Of a stretch of 64,000 nt of DNA, positions 16,328 to 25,666 are shown in pieces. Every line of letters starts with the position of its first letter. Within the stretch, counting starts at the first letter, position 1. The notes under the pieces were generated by a model, which was not told the DNA's origin, did no database searches, and saw nothing but the letters and a program-made list of their open reading frames with translations. Origin of the DNA: Mycolicibacterium phocaicum. Its GTDB lineage: Bacteria; Actinomycetota; Actinomycetes; Mycobacteriales; Mycobacteriaceae. The DNA is taken from the NCBI RefSeq assembly GCF_010731115.1, contig NZ_AP022616.1, forward strand, positions 3,348,001 to 3,412,000. The letters run 5' to 3'. The translations under genes and the position numbers were made by a program.

Positions 16328-17047
16328 ATGACGATCCCGTACGACGAAACCCTGCGCGCGCAGATCGGGACGCACCTGGCCGGTCATCGCCGCCGGGTGG
16401 TCGACGACCCGAGCAAGCGGCACGCCGCGGTGGCCATCGTGCTGGTGGACTCGGAGCGCGGCGAAGATCGCATCGATCCGGCCCCGGTCGACGAATGGAT
16501 CGGCGGGCGACCGCTGCCCGACCAGAATCTTGACGGCCGCATGGTCGACGTCGCCGGCGGCGCCGCGTTCCTGCTGTGCCGCCGGACGTCCCGGCTGAAC
16601 TCGCATGCCGCGCAGTGGGCACTGCCCGGCGGGCGCCTCGATCCCGGCGAGACCGTCGTGGATGCCGCGCTGCGCGAACTGCACGAGGAGGTCGGCATCA
16701 AGTTGCCCGACGAGTCGGTGCTGGGCCTGCTCGACGACTACGCGACGCGCTCCGGATACGTCATCACACCGGTGGTGATGTGGGGCGGCGGCCGGCTCGA
16801 CCCGCAGCCGTCGCCCGACGAGGTGCTGGCCGTGTACCGCGTCGGGCTGCACCAGTTGCAGCGGCCGGACTCGCCGCGGTTCATCTCGATTCCCGAGAGT
16901 GACCGTCCGGTGGTCCAGATTCCGCTGGGCAACGACCTCATCCACGCGCCCACGGGTGCGGTCCTGCTTCAGATGCGCTGGCTCGGACTGGAGGGCCGGC
17001 CGGACCCCGTCGACGAACTGGAGCAGCCGGTTTTCGCGTGGCGGTGA
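16328..17047 (+). CDS. NUDIX hydrolase
   Basis: This 239-residue enzyme contains a full NUDIX box, GGRLDPGETVVDAALREL then HEEVGI (G-x5-E-x7-REL-x-EE-x-GI), at about residues 98-121. NUDIX enzymes cleave nucleoside diphosphates linked to another group, including CoA and NADH; the N-terminal region and box resemble CoA-pyrophosphatase-like proteins, but the diagnostic UPF0035 motif was not verified. The ATG at 16328 is preceded by TAGCGT at 16316-16321, positioned as a -10 box for a leaderless mRNA. The longer open frame upstream overlaps the preceding gene and is not coding. Confidence 0.85.
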   Translation: MTIPYDETLRAQIGTHLAGHRRRVVDDPSKRHAAVAIVLVDSERGEDRIDPAPVDEWIGGRPLPDQNLDGRMVDVAGGAAFLLCRRTSRLNSHAAQWALPGGRLDPGETVVDAALRELHEEVGIKLPDESVLGLLDDYATRSGYVITPVVMWGGGRLDPQPSPDEVLAVYRVGLHQLQRPDSPRFISIPESDRPVVQIPLGNDLIHAPTGAVLLQMRWLGLEGRPDPVDELEQPVFAWR

Positions 17048-17147
17048 GGCGGGCACGAATCATGACGCACGAAACCGTTGAAGAGTAAGGCAATTCGCGG
17101 TTTCATGGCTGATTTCGTGACCATGACCGCCAGGAGGTAGCCGACCC

Positions 17148-18521
17148 ATGCCCCACACGCCGGGCCAGAACGTGCTGTTCGTGCACTGGCACGACCTCGG
17201 GCGCTACCTCGGGGCGTACGGCCACCGCGACGTCCGCAGTCCCCGGCTGGACCAGCTGGCCGCCGAAGGCACCCTGTTCACCCGGGCACACGCCACCGCC
17301 CCGCTGTGCTCGCCGTCGCGCGGTTCGATCTTCACCGGGCGCTACCCGCAGAGCAACGGGCTCGTCGGGCTGGCGCACCACGGCTGGGAGTACCACGCCG
17401 GCGTGCAGACGCTTCCCCAGCTGCTCTCCGAATCCGGTTGGCACACCGCACTGTTCGGTATGCAGCACGAGACGTCGTTCCCGTCCCGGCTGGGGTTCGA
17501 CGAATACGACGTCTCGAACTCCTACTGTGAATACGTCGTCGAGCAGGCCCTGCGGTGGCTCGAGGAACCACCACAGAAGCCGTTCCTGCTCACCACTGGA
17601 TTCTTCGAGACGCACCGGCCGTACCCGCGGGAACGCTACGAACCCGCCGCCGGCGAGACCGTCACCGTCCCCGATTACCTGCCTGACACCGACTCCGTAC
17701 GGGAAGACCTGGCGGAGTTCTACGGGTCCATCGCGGTCGCCGATGCGGCGGTGGGGCAGCTGCTGGACGCGCTGGAAGCCCGTGGGCTGGACCGCAACAC
17801 GTGGGTGGTGTTCCTCACCGATCACGGACCGGCCCTGCCACGGGCGAAGTCGACGCTGTACGACGCCGGCACGGGCATCGCGATGGTCGTGCGGCCACCA
17901 CGCGACGCCGGGATCGAGCCACACGTGTACGACGAACTCTTCAGCGGGGTGGACCTGCTGCCGACGCTGTTGGAGTTGCTCGGGGTGCCCGTTCCAGTTG
18001 AGGTGGAGGGTTTTTCGCACGCGCAGGCTCTGACGCGCAGCGAGGCGGGGTCCGCGGTACGCGAGGAGGTCTACACCGCGAAGACCTATCACGACTCGTT
18101 CGACCCTATTCGCGCAGTGCGAACAAAAGACTTCAGTTACATCGAGAACTATGCTTCGCGCCCGCTGCTGGACCTGCCATGGGACATCGCCGACAGCCCG
18201 CCCGGCCGGGCCGTGCAGCCGGCCATCAGTGACCCACGCCCGGCCCGCGAACTCTATGACCTGCACGCCGACCCCACCGAGCGGCACAATCTCCTGCTCG
18301 ACGTGCAACCCGAATACCATGCAGTGGCAGCACAATTGGCGCTCAAGCTCAACACCTGGCGGCAGCAGACGGGCGATGTCATACCGTCGGACTTCACCGG
18401 GACGCAGATCTCCGACCGCTATACCCGGACATATCTGAGCATCCACGGACGCCCTGCGACGAGCCGCTCAGCGGTGGCCTCCGACCGCGGAATCAACCCG
18501 GATTCGACGTCGCAAGACTAA
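17148..18521 (+). CDS. Sulfatase (formylglycine-dependent, alkaline-phosphatase superfamily)
   Basis: The 457-residue enzyme hydrolyses sulfate esters. The activation motif [14 protein letters not shown] places the Cys that becomes formylglycine at residue 54, so a formylglycine-generating enzyme is needed elsewhere in the genome. Metal ligands are visible near the N terminus ([10 protein letters not shown], replacing the common DDxR) and in FLTDHGP (about residue 224). There is no signal peptide, so it should act in the cytoplasm. AGGAGG at 17132-17137 sets the ATG at 17148. It precedes the sulfotransferase and PAPS-synthesis genes on the same strand, matching the Rv0296c-Rv0295c pair of M. 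tuberculosis. Confidence 0.88.
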   Translation: MPHTPGQNVLFVHWHDLGRYLGAYGHRDVRSPRLDQLAAEGTLFTRAHATAPLCSPSRGSIFTGRYPQSNGLVGLAHHGWEYHAGVQTLPQLLSESGWHTALFGMQHETSFPSRLGFDEYDVSNSYCEYVVEQALRWLEEPPQKPFLLTTGFFETHRPYPRERYEPAAGETVTVPDYLPDTDSVREDLAEFYGSIAVADAAVGQLLDALEARGLDRNTWVVFLTDHGPALPRAKSTLYDAGTGIAMVVRPPRDAGIEPHVYDELFSGVDLLPTLLELLGVPVPVEVEGFSHAQALTRSEAGSAVREEVYTAKTYHDSFDPIRAVRTKDFSYIENYASRPLLDLPWDIADSPPGRAVQPAISDPRPARELYDLHADPTERHNLLLDVQPEYHAVAAQLALKLNTWRQQTGDVIPSDFTGTQISDRYTRTYLSIHGRPATSRSAVASDRGINPDSTSQD

Positions 18522-18583
18522 TACTCATTGTGCGAAAAATCCCCTTCTGCAAGGGATTTCAGCGCAGGCTAGGCTCTTGCGCC

Positions 18584-19384
18584 ATGACAGCACGGACGGC
18601 CTATCTGGTCCTCGCATCACAGCGCAGCGGCAGCACGCTTCTCGTCGAGTCGCTGCGCGCCACCGGTGTGGCCGGCGAACCCCAGGAGTTCTTCCAGTAC
18701 CTGCCACACACCAGCATGTCCCCGCAGCCGCGCGAATGGTTCGCCGACACGGAAGACGAATCGATCCTGCGGCTGCTGGACCCGCTGATCGACGGCAGGC
18801 CCGAGCTGGCCCCGGCCACCATCTGGCGCGACTACATCCAGACCGCCGGACGCACGCCCAACGGCATCTGGGGCGGCAAGCTCATGTGGAACCAGACCGC
18901 GCAGTTGCAGCGCCGGGCCCAGGGCCTGCCGGACCGCTCCGGTGACGGACTGCTGGCCGCCATCCGCGACGTCATCGGCTCCGATCCGGTGCTCATCCAC
19001 ATTCACCGGCCCGACGTGGTGTCACAAGCGGTTTCGTTCTGGCGCGCGGTGCAGACCCGCGTGTGGCGGGGCCGTCCGGACCCGGTGCGCGACGCCCGCG
19101 CCGAGTACCACGCCGGCGCCATCGCACATGTCGTGCGGATGCTGCGGGCCCAGGAGGAGGGCTGGCAGAAGTGGTTCCTCGACGAGAACGTCAACCGGAT
19201 CGAAGTGCCGTATCCGGTGTTGTGGCGCAACCTGACCGAGGTCGTCGGCGATGTGCTCGAGGCGCTCGGTCAGGACCGCAGGTTGGCACCGACGCCGGTG
19301 CTGGAGCGGCAGGCCGATCAGCGTTCGGACGAATGGGTGGAGCGCTACCGCGCCGAAGCCGAAAAGGAAGGGCTGCCGGTATGA
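18584..19384 (+). CDS. stf0: Stf0-type trehalose 2-sulfotransferase
   Basis: The 266-residue cytosolic enzyme transfers sulfate from PAPS; the mycobacterial Stf0 family makes trehalose-2-sulfate, the core of sulfolipids. The 5'-phosphosulfate loop SQRSGSTLL is at residues 12-20, the Glu expected as general base lies in GEPQEFF (about residue 35), and the 3'-phosphate site is [17 protein letters not shown]. The ATG at 18584 is preceded at eight bases by TAGGCT (18570-18575), consistent with leaderless transcription, so the longer upstream frame was not used. Its stop overlaps the cysD start (ATGA), tying sulfation directly to PAPS supply. Confidence 0.9.
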   Translation: MTARTAYLVLASQRSGSTLLVESLRATGVAGEPQEFFQYLPHTSMSPQPREWFADTEDESILRLLDPLIDGRPELAPATIWRDYIQTAGRTPNGIWGGKLMWNQTAQLQRRAQGLPDRSGDGLLAAIRDVIGSDPVLIHIHRPDVVSQAVSFWRAVQTRVWRGRPDPVRDARAEYHAGAIAHVVRMLRAQEEGWQKWFLDENVNRIEVPYPVLWRNLTEVVGDVLEALGQDRRLAPTPVLERQADQRSDEWVERYRAEAEKEGLPV

Positions 19385-20283
19385 GTATTCACGTCGACGA
19401 GCTCCGGCTGCTCGAAGCCGAAGCCGTGCACATCATCCGCGAGGTCGTGGCCGAGCTGGAGCGCCCGGTCCTGCTGTTCTCCGCGGGCAAGGACTCGATA
19501 GTGCTACTTCGGTTGGCCGAGAAGGCTTTCCGGCCCGGACCATTGCCGTTCCCGGTACTGCATGTCGACACCGGCCACAACTTCCCCGAGGTCATCGACT
19601 TCCGGGATCGCCGCACCACCGGCGTCGGGCACAAGCTGCTCGTCGGGTCGGTGCAGGAGAGCATCGACACCGGCCGGGTGGCCGACCCGGGTCCGGGGGC
19701 GTCGCGCAACAGGCAGCAGACCCGCACCCTGCTCGATGCCTTGGAGGCCGGCGGCTTCGACGCAGCGTTCGGCGGCGCCCGCCGCGACGAGGAACGCGCC
19801 CGCGCCAAAGAACGCATCCTGAGCTTCCGCGACGAGTTCGGCCAGTGGGACCCGCGCGCCCAGCGGCCCGAGCCCTGGTCGCTCTACAACGGCCGCATCC
19901 GCAAGGGCGAACAGGTGCGCGTGTTCCCGTTGTCCAACTGGACCGAACTGGACATCTGGCGCTACATCGAGCTGGAAAACCTTGAGCTGCCGTCGATTTA
20001 CTTCGCGCATGAGCGCGAGGTGTTCGAACGCGATGGCATCCTGCTCGCCGTGTCGGAGTACACCCAGCCGGGTCCTGGCGAATCGGCCGCGGTGGAGTGG
20101 GTGCGCTACCGCACCGTCGGCGACCTGACCATCACCGGTGCGGTGCGCTCGAAGGCCGTCGACATCGCGAGCGTCATCGCCGAGATCTCCGCTGCCACCG
20201 TGTCGGAACGCGGCGAGACCCGCGCCGACGACCGCACGTCGGTGGCGGCGATGGAAGACCGCAAGCGAGAGGGTTACTTCTGA
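19381..20283 (+). CDS. cysD: Sulfate adenylyltransferase subunit 2
   Basis: CysD is the ATP pyrophosphatase subunit of ATP sulfurylase and makes APS from sulfate and ATP with CysN. The 300-residue protein shows the PP-loop variant SAGKDS (34-39), [16 protein letters not shown] and the [17 protein letters not shown] segment. It overlaps stf0 by four bases and lies 31 bases upstream of cysNC. This stf0-linked copy may be a dedicated one, since mycobacteria usually carry cysDN in a sulfur-assimilation operon as well. Ends with the family-typical DRKREGYF. Confidence 0.95.
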   Translation: MSIHVDELRLLEAEAVHIIREVVAELERPVLLFSAGKDSIVLLRLAEKAFRPGPLPFPVLHVDTGHNFPEVIDFRDRRTTGVGHKLLVGSVQESIDTGRVADPGPGASRNRQQTRTLLDALEAGGFDAAFGGARRDEERARAKERILSFRDEFGQWDPRAQRPEPWSLYNGRIRKGEQVRVFPLSNWTELDIWRYIELENLELPSIYFAHEREVFERDGILLAVSEYTQPGPGESAAVEWVRYRTVGDLTITGAVRSKAVDIASVIAEISAATVSERGETRADDRTSVAAMEDRKREGYF

Positions 20284-20314
20284 TGGGGCGAGCGAAGCGA
20301 CGGGGAAAATCGGC

Positions 20315-22165
20315 ATGAGCACCAGACAACTGCTGCGAATCGCGACGGCAGGATCGGTCGACGACGGAAAGAGCACGCTGATCGGCCGGCTGCTGCACGA
20401 CACCGACAGCCTGCCCCTGGACCACCTCGACGCCGTCACCGACGACGACGGGGTGGCCGACCTGGCGGCGCTGTCCGACGGCCTGCGCGAACAGGGCATC
20501 ACCATCGACGTGGCCTACCGCTTCTTCTCCACCGAGGCCCGCAGCTACATCCTGGCCGACACCCCGGGGCATGAGCGCTACACCCGCAACATGTTCACCG
20601 GCGCCTCCAACGCGCACGTGGCCATCCTGCTGGTCGATGCCCGCGCCGGCGTGCTGCGGCAGACGCTGCGCCACGCGCGGATCGCAAAGCTGCTGGGTAT
20701 CAAGCACTTCGCGGCCGCGGTCAACAAGATCGATCTCGTCGACTTCGACCAGGCCAGGTTCGACGCGGTGCACGACGAGCTCGGCCAGGTCGCGGCCCGG
20801 CTCGGTGCCGTCGACCTGACGGTGATCCCGCTGGCGGCCAAGCTCGGCGACAACGTCGTGCACCGGTCCGAGAACACGCCGTGGTACGAGGGGCCGACTC
20901 TGCTGGAATACCTGGAGGGCATCGAACTCGGTGCGCCACAGGCCGAACCGGCCAAGCTGCGGTTGCCCATCCAGTGGGTGTCCCGCCCCACCGCAGAACA
21001 GCGGCGCCGCTACACCGGCCGGCTGACCGCCGGCACCCTGCAGGTCGGCGACACCGTCCTCAGCCTCCCGGCGGGCACCAGCTCGACCGTCACCGCCGTC
21101 GACACCCTCGACGACGATCGCACCACAGCCGTTGCGCCCCTGTCGGTTTCGATCGAGCTGGCCGACGACATCGACGTCGGCCGCGGTGACGTGCTCGTCA
21201 GCAGCGCCGAGAACGCGTCGGTCCCGGTATTGGCCCGCGAACTCGACGCGACGGTCTGCTGGTTCGCCGAGACCCCGCTGCGGGCCGGTGACCGGCTGGC
21301 ACTCAAGCAGGGCACCCGCACCGTCCGCGCCACGGTGCAGGCGCTGCACACGCGGCTCGATCCCGAGACGCTGGACGACATCGATCAGCCGGTCGAGTTG
21401 GTACTCAACGACATCGGCGCCGTCACGCTGCGCACCAGTTCCACCGTGATCGCCGACCCCTACCGCGACAACCGGGAGAGCGGCGCCTTCATCCTGATCG
21501 ATGAGACGTCCAACGACACCGTCGGCGCCGGCACCATCACCGAGCCGCGCGAGGTCAAGCTCGGCACTCACTCGCGCAGTGATATCCGTTGGCACCATTC
21601 GTCATTGGACCGCTCGTACCGCTGGGCCCGGACCGGGCAGCGGGGCGCCACCATCTGGTTCACCGGGCTGCCGGCGTCGGGCAAGTCGACGCTGGCCGTC
21701 GCGGTCGAGCGCGCGCTGGTCGAGACCGGGCAGGTGGCGTATCTGCTGGACGGCGACAACATCCGGCACGGGCTGTCCGACGACCTGGGGTTCTCCGCGG
21801 GAGACCGGGCCGAGAACATCCGCCGGGTGGGCCACCTGGCACGCCTGTTGGCCGACTCGGGTGTGGTGGCACTGGCGTCGCTGGTGTCGCCGCTGAAGTC
21901 GGACCGCGACACCGCACGCGAGCTGAGCACCGTCGCCAAGTTGCCGTTCATCGAGGTCTACGTGTCCACCCCGCGCAGCGAGTGCGAGCGCCGCGACCCC
22001 AAGGGCCTGTACGCCCGGGCCAAGGCCGGTGAGCTGCGCGGCCTGACCGGCGTGGACGCCCCCTACGAGCCGCCGGAGAACCCGGATCTCGTGGTCGACA
22101 CCACCGGCGCCGACATCGACACCCTGGTGGCCCAGGTGCTGGGCGCTCTCAACACCCTCCGCTGA
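20315..22165 (+). CDS. cysNC: Bifunctional sulfate adenylyltransferase subunit 1 / APS kinase
   Basis: This 616-residue fusion completes PAPS synthesis. The N-terminal GTPase (CysN) has P-loop GSVDDGKST at 13-21, DTPGHE and NKID, and drives APS formation with CysD. The C-terminal APS kinase (CysC) begins near residue 445, with P-loop GLPASGKST at about 451-459 and DGDNIRHGL. It phosphorylates APS to PAPS, the donor for Stf0. The ATG at 20315 follows GGGGA; the open frame upstream belongs to the cysD shadow. Fusion of CysN and CysC is usual in mycobacteria. Confidence 0.95.
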   Translation: MSTRQLLRIATAGSVDDGKSTLIGRLLHDTDSLPLDHLDAVTDDDGVADLAALSDGLREQGITIDVAYRFFSTEARSYILADTPGHERYTRNMFTGASNAHVAILLVDARAGVLRQTLRHARIAKLLGIKHFAAAVNKIDLVDFDQARFDAVHDELGQVAARLGAVDLTVIPLAAKLGDNVVHRSENTPWYEGPTLLEYLEGIELGAPQAEPAKLRLPIQWVSRPTAEQRRRYTGRLTAGTLQVGDTVLSLPAGTSSTVTAVDTLDDDRTTAVAPLSVSIELADDIDVGRGDVLVSSAENASVPVLARELDATVCWFAETPLRAGDRLALKQGTRTVRATVQALHTRLDPETLDDIDQPVELVLNDIGAVTLRTSSTVIADPYRDNRESGAFILIDETSNDTVGAGTITEPREVKLGTHSRSDIRWHHSSLDRSYRWARTGQRGATIWFTGLPASGKSTLAVAVERALVETGQVAYLLDGDNIRHGLSDDLGFSAGDRAENIRRVGHLARLLADSGVVALASLVSPLKSDRDTARELSTVAKLPFIEVYVSTPRSECERRDPKGLYARAKAGELRGLTGVDAPYEPPENPDLVVDTTGADIDTLVAQVLGALNTLR

Positions 22166-22168
22166 CCA

Positions 22169-22221
22169 GGGATTTGTGCACGTTTTTCCGCGGTCGGCGC
22201 GGAAAATCGTGCACAAATCCC
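22169..22221. terminator. Long near-perfect inverted repeat after cysNC
   Basis: Two 24-base arms (22169-22192 and 22198-22221) match at 23 of 24 positions around a 5-base spacer. Each arm begins GGGATTTGTGCACG and contains TTTTCCGCG. It starts four bases after the cysNC stop and could end transcription, but it has no T tract and is much longer than the other terminators here. Confidence 0.6.
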
Positions 22222-22374
22222 CGTGTCGGTGTCCCCCAATCGGGGGACAGTGAATTCATCCTGTTGGGGGCCCGGCTGGTGGACAGACACCGCGGGCGTG
22301 CTGCGGGACTCTTGAGTCAACACCGGATCACTCCGGACCCGACATCAAAAGCCCACAGCAGCAGGAGAATTCAA

Positions 22375-22581
22375 ATGAGCATCGTCACCCGCTGGGTCAG
22401 CTACTTCATCATCGTCGTCGGCCTGACCGTCGCGCCCGGACTGATCGCGATCGGCCTGGCGACGTCCGCCCACGCCGCGCCGAACACCGGCTCGATCTCG
22501 GTGCACCAGATCGTCGCGCACCAGAACAGCGCGCCCCAGCCCGGGACCCCGGTTCAGCACCAGTACCAGCAGCTCCACTGA
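22375..22581 (+). CDS. Small secreted protein of unknown function
   Basis: The 68-residue product (MSIVTRWVSYFIIVVGLTV) carries a signal peptide with a likely cut after SAHAA and leaves a mature peptide of about 33 residues rich in His and Gln (APNTGSISVHQIVAHQNSA). GCAGGAG lies eight bases before the ATG at 22375. No domain is recognised. The His content could allow metal binding, which is only a suggestion. It converges with tam, with one base between the stops. Confidence 0.65.
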   Translation: MSIVTRWVSYFIIVVGLTVAPGLIAIGLATSAHAAPNTGSISVHQIVAHQNSAPQPGTPVQHQYQQLH

Positions 22582-22582
22582 T

Positions 22583-23344
22583 TCACGTCTGGGCGACCAC
22601 GAAAATCCGGCGGAACGGGAAGAACGTCGTCCCGTCGGGCTGGGGTGGATAGGCCTGCGCCAACAACGGGATGATCGCCTGGCGGTACCGCTCCCAGGCG
22701 TCGTCGGTGAGCCGGGAGCGGACGTCGGTCAGCGCGGTACCGGTGATCCAGTCCAGCACCGGGGTCTCTCCGGTCAACTGGTGCAGATACGTGGTCTCCC
22801 AGGCGTCGACGGTGCAGCCGGCGGCGGTCAGCAGCGCGGCGTATCCCGCCGGGTCGTCGACGACGTTCGTCTCCCGGAACCGGATGTCGGCCAGCGCTTC
22901 GGCGAACTCCGGATACCGAGCCACCTCCCGCACCGCCTGGTGTGACGGCGAGTCGAAGTTGCCGGGTACCTGGAACGCCAGCCAGGCGCCCTTCGGCAAC
23001 TGACCGACCCACCGACGCAGCAGTTCCCGGTGCTCCGGAACCCATTGCAGCACAGCGTTGCTCACCATCACGTCGGTGTCCGGCGCGGGCGACCAGTCGG
23101 CGGCGGCGACCACCCGGGCATCGACACCGCGGGCACGTGCCGCCTCGACCATCTCCGGTGAGTTGTCCACCGCTTCGATCACGGCGTCGGGCCAGCGCTC
23201 CGACAGCGTGACGGTCAGATTGCCGGGGCCGCAGCCGACGTCCGCCACCCGTCTGGGCGTCTGGGCACCGACCCGCGCGAGCAGGTCGTAGAAGGGCCGG
23301 CCGCGGTGGTCAGCGAAGGCGAGATAGGTGTCGGGATTCCACAC
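22583..23344 (-). CDS. tam: Trans-aconitate 2-methyltransferase
   Basis: This 253-residue SAM-dependent enzyme methylates trans-aconitate, a damaging by-product of the citric acid cycle. It has the class I methyltransferase glycine loop [15 protein letters not shown] (motif I), an acidic post-I residue in [10 protein letters not shown], and the Tam-specific start [20 protein letters not shown]. The position between the amidohydrolase/hydrolase genes and the stf0 module matches Rv0294. It is divergent from the amidohydrolase with only about 50 bases between starts. Confidence 0.92.
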   Translation of the reverse strand: MWNPDTYLAFADHRGRPFYDLLARVGAQTPRRVADVGCGPGNLTVTLSERWPDAVIEAVDNSPEMVEAARARGVDARVVAAADWSPAPDTDVMVSNAVLQWVPEHRELLRRWVGQLPKGAWLAFQVPGNFDSPSHQAVREVARYPEFAEALADIRFRETNVVDDPAGYAALLTAAGCTVDAWETTYLHQLTGETPVLDWITGTALTDVRSRLTDDAWERYRQAIIPLLAQAYPPQPDGTTFFPFRRIFVVAQT

Positions 23345-23395
23345 ATCCCCATCCTGCCGCCGGAGCCTGATACGTGCCTGACATTCTGTTGGGTG

Positions 23396-24295
23396 ATGGA
23401 CGAGTCAGTACGCGACCTCTGGCAGTCGCTGGGCCTTCCCGGCCTGATCGATGTGCACACCCATTTCATGCCCAAGAACGTGATGGACAAGGTGTGGAAG
23501 TACTTCGACAGCGCCGGGCCGCTGACGGGCCGCACCTGGCCGATCATGTACCGCACCGAGGAGCAGCACCGGCTGGAGACGCTGCGCGGTTTCGGGGTGC
23601 TGGCGTTCACCTCGCTGGTGTATCCGCACAAACCCGACATGGCGGCCTGGCTGAACCAGTGGGCCGCGCAGTTCGCCGCGCAGACCCCCGACTGCCTGTC
23701 CACCGCGACGTTCTACCCCGAGCCCGGCGCACCTGACTACGTCGCCGACGCCATCGCCGGCGGCACCCGGGTTTTCAAGGCGCATGTTCAGGTGGGCGCC
23801 TACCACCCGGCTGACCCGCTGCTCGACGACGTGTGGGGCACGATCGCCGACGCCGGCGTCCCGGTGATCATCCACTGCGGTTCCGGCCCGACGCCGGGCG
23901 TGCACACGGGCCCCGACCAGGTCCGCACCGTGCTGGACCGCCACCCGAGCCTCAAGCTGATCATCGCGCACCTGGGTATGCCCGAGTACCGCGAATTCCT
24001 GGACCTCTGCGAACAATTCGACGGCGTGCACCTGGACACCACCATGGCGTTCACCCCGTTCATCGAGGAAACCATGCCGTTCCCGCCTGCCGAATTGCCG
24101 CGCCTCGCCGAACTCGGCGACCGGGTCCTGTTCGGCAGCGATTTTCCCAACATCCCGTACCGGTACGCCGAGTCCCTCGAAGTCCTCACCAAGGTCGCCC
24201 CCGACGACGACTGGCTGCGAAAAGTGCTGTACCACAACGCCGCCAGGCTGTTCGATATCGACGATCGGCGGACGGGCGCCGAGAATCGGGGTTAG
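23396..24295 (+). CDS. Amidohydrolase-superfamily (TIM-barrel) metal-dependent hydrolase
   Basis: The 299-residue protein is an Amidohydro_2-type enzyme. Metal ligands are visible in order: DVHTHF (HxH), [22 protein letters not shown] and FGSDFPN. Relatives include decarboxylases and lactonases of aromatic breakdown; the substrate here is unknown. GTG at 23393 and ATG at 23396 are adjacent possible starts; the 30-codon extension upstream overlaps the start of divergent tam. The next gene begins ten bases after the stop, but TAGCAT near that junction suggests an additional promoter. Confidence 0.82.
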   Translation: MDESVRDLWQSLGLPGLIDVHTHFMPKNVMDKVWKYFDSAGPLTGRTWPIMYRTEEQHRLETLRGFGVLAFTSLVYPHKPDMAAWLNQWAAQFAAQTPDCLSTATFYPEPGAPDYVADAIAGGTRVFKAHVQVGAYHPADPLLDDVWGTIADAGVPVIIHCGSGPTPGVHTGPDQVRTVLDRHPSLKLIIAHLGMPEYREFLDLCEQFDGVHLDTTMAFTPFIEETMPFPPAELPRLAELGDRVLFGSDFPNIPYRYAESLEVLTKVAPDDDWLRKVLYHNAARLFDIDDRRTGAENRG

Positions 24296-24304
24296 CATCC
24301 GAAT

Positions 24305-25540
24305 GTGAACAGTCCGCACGGCGATGCGTTCAACCCGCCCGTCCCGGTCCCCGACGTGCCGGGCGCGGATGCCACCGCCCGCGGACTGCCGCGCCGGGCC
24401 GACCTGACCTGGCAACAGAAGCTGATCGTCGACTCCTCAGCGGTGGCTGACCTGGGCCTTCGCACGGCGCTGGCCTCGGTGATCGGCGCCGGCATGATTC
24501 CGCGAATGGCGGCATCGGCGGTGCGCAGCCGCGCCGGCGACGACCCTGACGCCCTGCGGTTCTACGCCGAGCTCGCGACCACCAAGGACCCGCAGCAGTG
24601 CTTTCCGGCGCCCAGCCGTCCGCCGCGGGTGTCCACTCGTCCCGCCGGCCAGGTCGCGCAGTGGGTCGCGCGGGGCCGGGTGGAGAACATCTGGTTCCAG
24701 AGCAGTTACGACGCCGTGTATCCCGGCCTCCGGGACCGTCGAAGTGGCTATACCCGCAACAACGTCGTGCATGCCCAGCACTGGCGGCACGACGACGGTC
24801 CGCGCCCCACGCTGTGCGTGATCCACGGGTTCATGGGCTCGCCCTACCTGTTCAACGGCTTGTTCTTCTCGCTGCCGTGGTTCTTCCGGTCCGGGTATGA
24901 CGTCCTGCTCTACACCCTCCCGTTCCACGGGCCGCGGGCCGAGAAGGGCTCTCCCTACAGCGGCTACGGCTTCTTCATGGACGGCGTCCCCGGCTTCGCC
25001 GAGGCCATGGCGCAGGCGGTGCACGACTTCCGTTCCGTGCTCGACCATCTGGAGCACACCGGCGTCGATCGCGTTGCCCTGACCGGGATGTCGCTGGGCG
25101 GCTACACGTCGTCGCTGATCGCCTCGGTCGACGACCGCATCCAGGCCGTCATCCCGAACGTTCCGGTGGTGACACCGGACCGCACGGTCGACGAATGGTT
25201 CCCGGCCAACCTGCTGGTCAAGCTGAGCAACCGGCTGGCCCACACCGACGAGGACCTGATCGCCACAGCCGGGCTTTACCACTCACCGCTGAACTACAAG
25301 CCGCTGGTGCCGAAGGATCGACGGCTGATCATCGCCGGTCTGGGCGACCGCCTGGCGCCGCCGCAGCAGGCCGAAATGCTGTGGGAACACTGGGATCGCT
25401 GCGCGTTCCACTGGTTCCCCGGCAATCACATCCTGCACGTCAGCCAACCTGACTACCTGCGCCGGATGACCAAGTTCATGAGCCCGTTCATGTTCGACAG
25501 CAGCGAGCGTCAGGACGGCCGGGCACGCCCCGCCCGCTGA
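24305..25540 (+). CDS. Alpha/beta hydrolase (ABHD18-like)
   Basis: This 411-residue enzyme corresponds in position and type to Rv0293c. It has the nucleophile elbow GMSLGGY (about residue 263), an oxyanion-hole region CVIHGFMGSPYL, and a late His in GNHILHVSQ. No signal peptide or membrane segment is evident. The substrate is probably an ester or lipid, but nothing in the sequence settles it. The GTG at 24305 follows TAGCAT (24293-24298) at leaderless distance. It converges on eccE3. Confidence 0.82.
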   Translation: MNSPHGDAFNPPVPVPDVPGADATARGLPRRADLTWQQKLIVDSSAVADLGLRTALASVIGAGMIPRMAASAVRSRAGDDPDALRFYAELATTKDPQQCFPAPSRPPRVSTRPAGQVAQWVARGRVENIWFQSSYDAVYPGLRDRRSGYTRNNVVHAQHWRHDDGPRPTLCVIHGFMGSPYLFNGLFFSLPWFFRSGYDVLLYTLPFHGPRAEKGSPYSGYGFFMDGVPGFAEAMAQAVHDFRSVLDHLEHTGVDRVALTGMSLGGYTSSLIASVDDRIQAVIPNVPVVTPDRTVDEWFPANLLVKLSNRLAHTDEDLIATAGLYHSPLNYKPLVPKDRRLIIAGLGDRLAPPQQAEMLWEHWDRCAFHWFPGNHILHVSQPDYLRRMTKFMSPFMFDSSERQDGRARPAR

Positions 25541-25549
25541 CTCTGCCGG

Positions 25550-25666
25550 CAGGGCCCTCCCTACTCGGCCTTTCAGGCCCTGGTCGCAGACTCAACACCG
25601 TCCCCCGTTGACCCTGCGCGCAGGGCCCTCCCTACTCGGCCTTTTAAGCCCTCGCCGCAGACTCAA
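25550..25666. repeat. Direct duplication at the eccE3 3' end
   Basis: About 46 bases beginning CAGGGCCCTCCCTACTCGG occur at 25550-25596 and again at 25621-25666, with a period of 71. The second copy contains the last codons and stop of eccE3. Read on the minus strand, the first copy would encode VESATRA and a stop, nearly the same as the real ending VESAARA, so it is a leftover of a tandem duplication. Confidence 0.8.

Noticed and set aside
17103..18446. 447-codon minus-strand frame opposite the sulfatase gene
   Set aside because: Antisense to a clear sulfatase with the CSPSR motif and AGGAGG start.
20174..21598. 474-codon minus-strand frame opposite cysNC
   Set aside because: Shadow of a well-recognised enzyme; composition is typical of reversed high-GC coding sequence.
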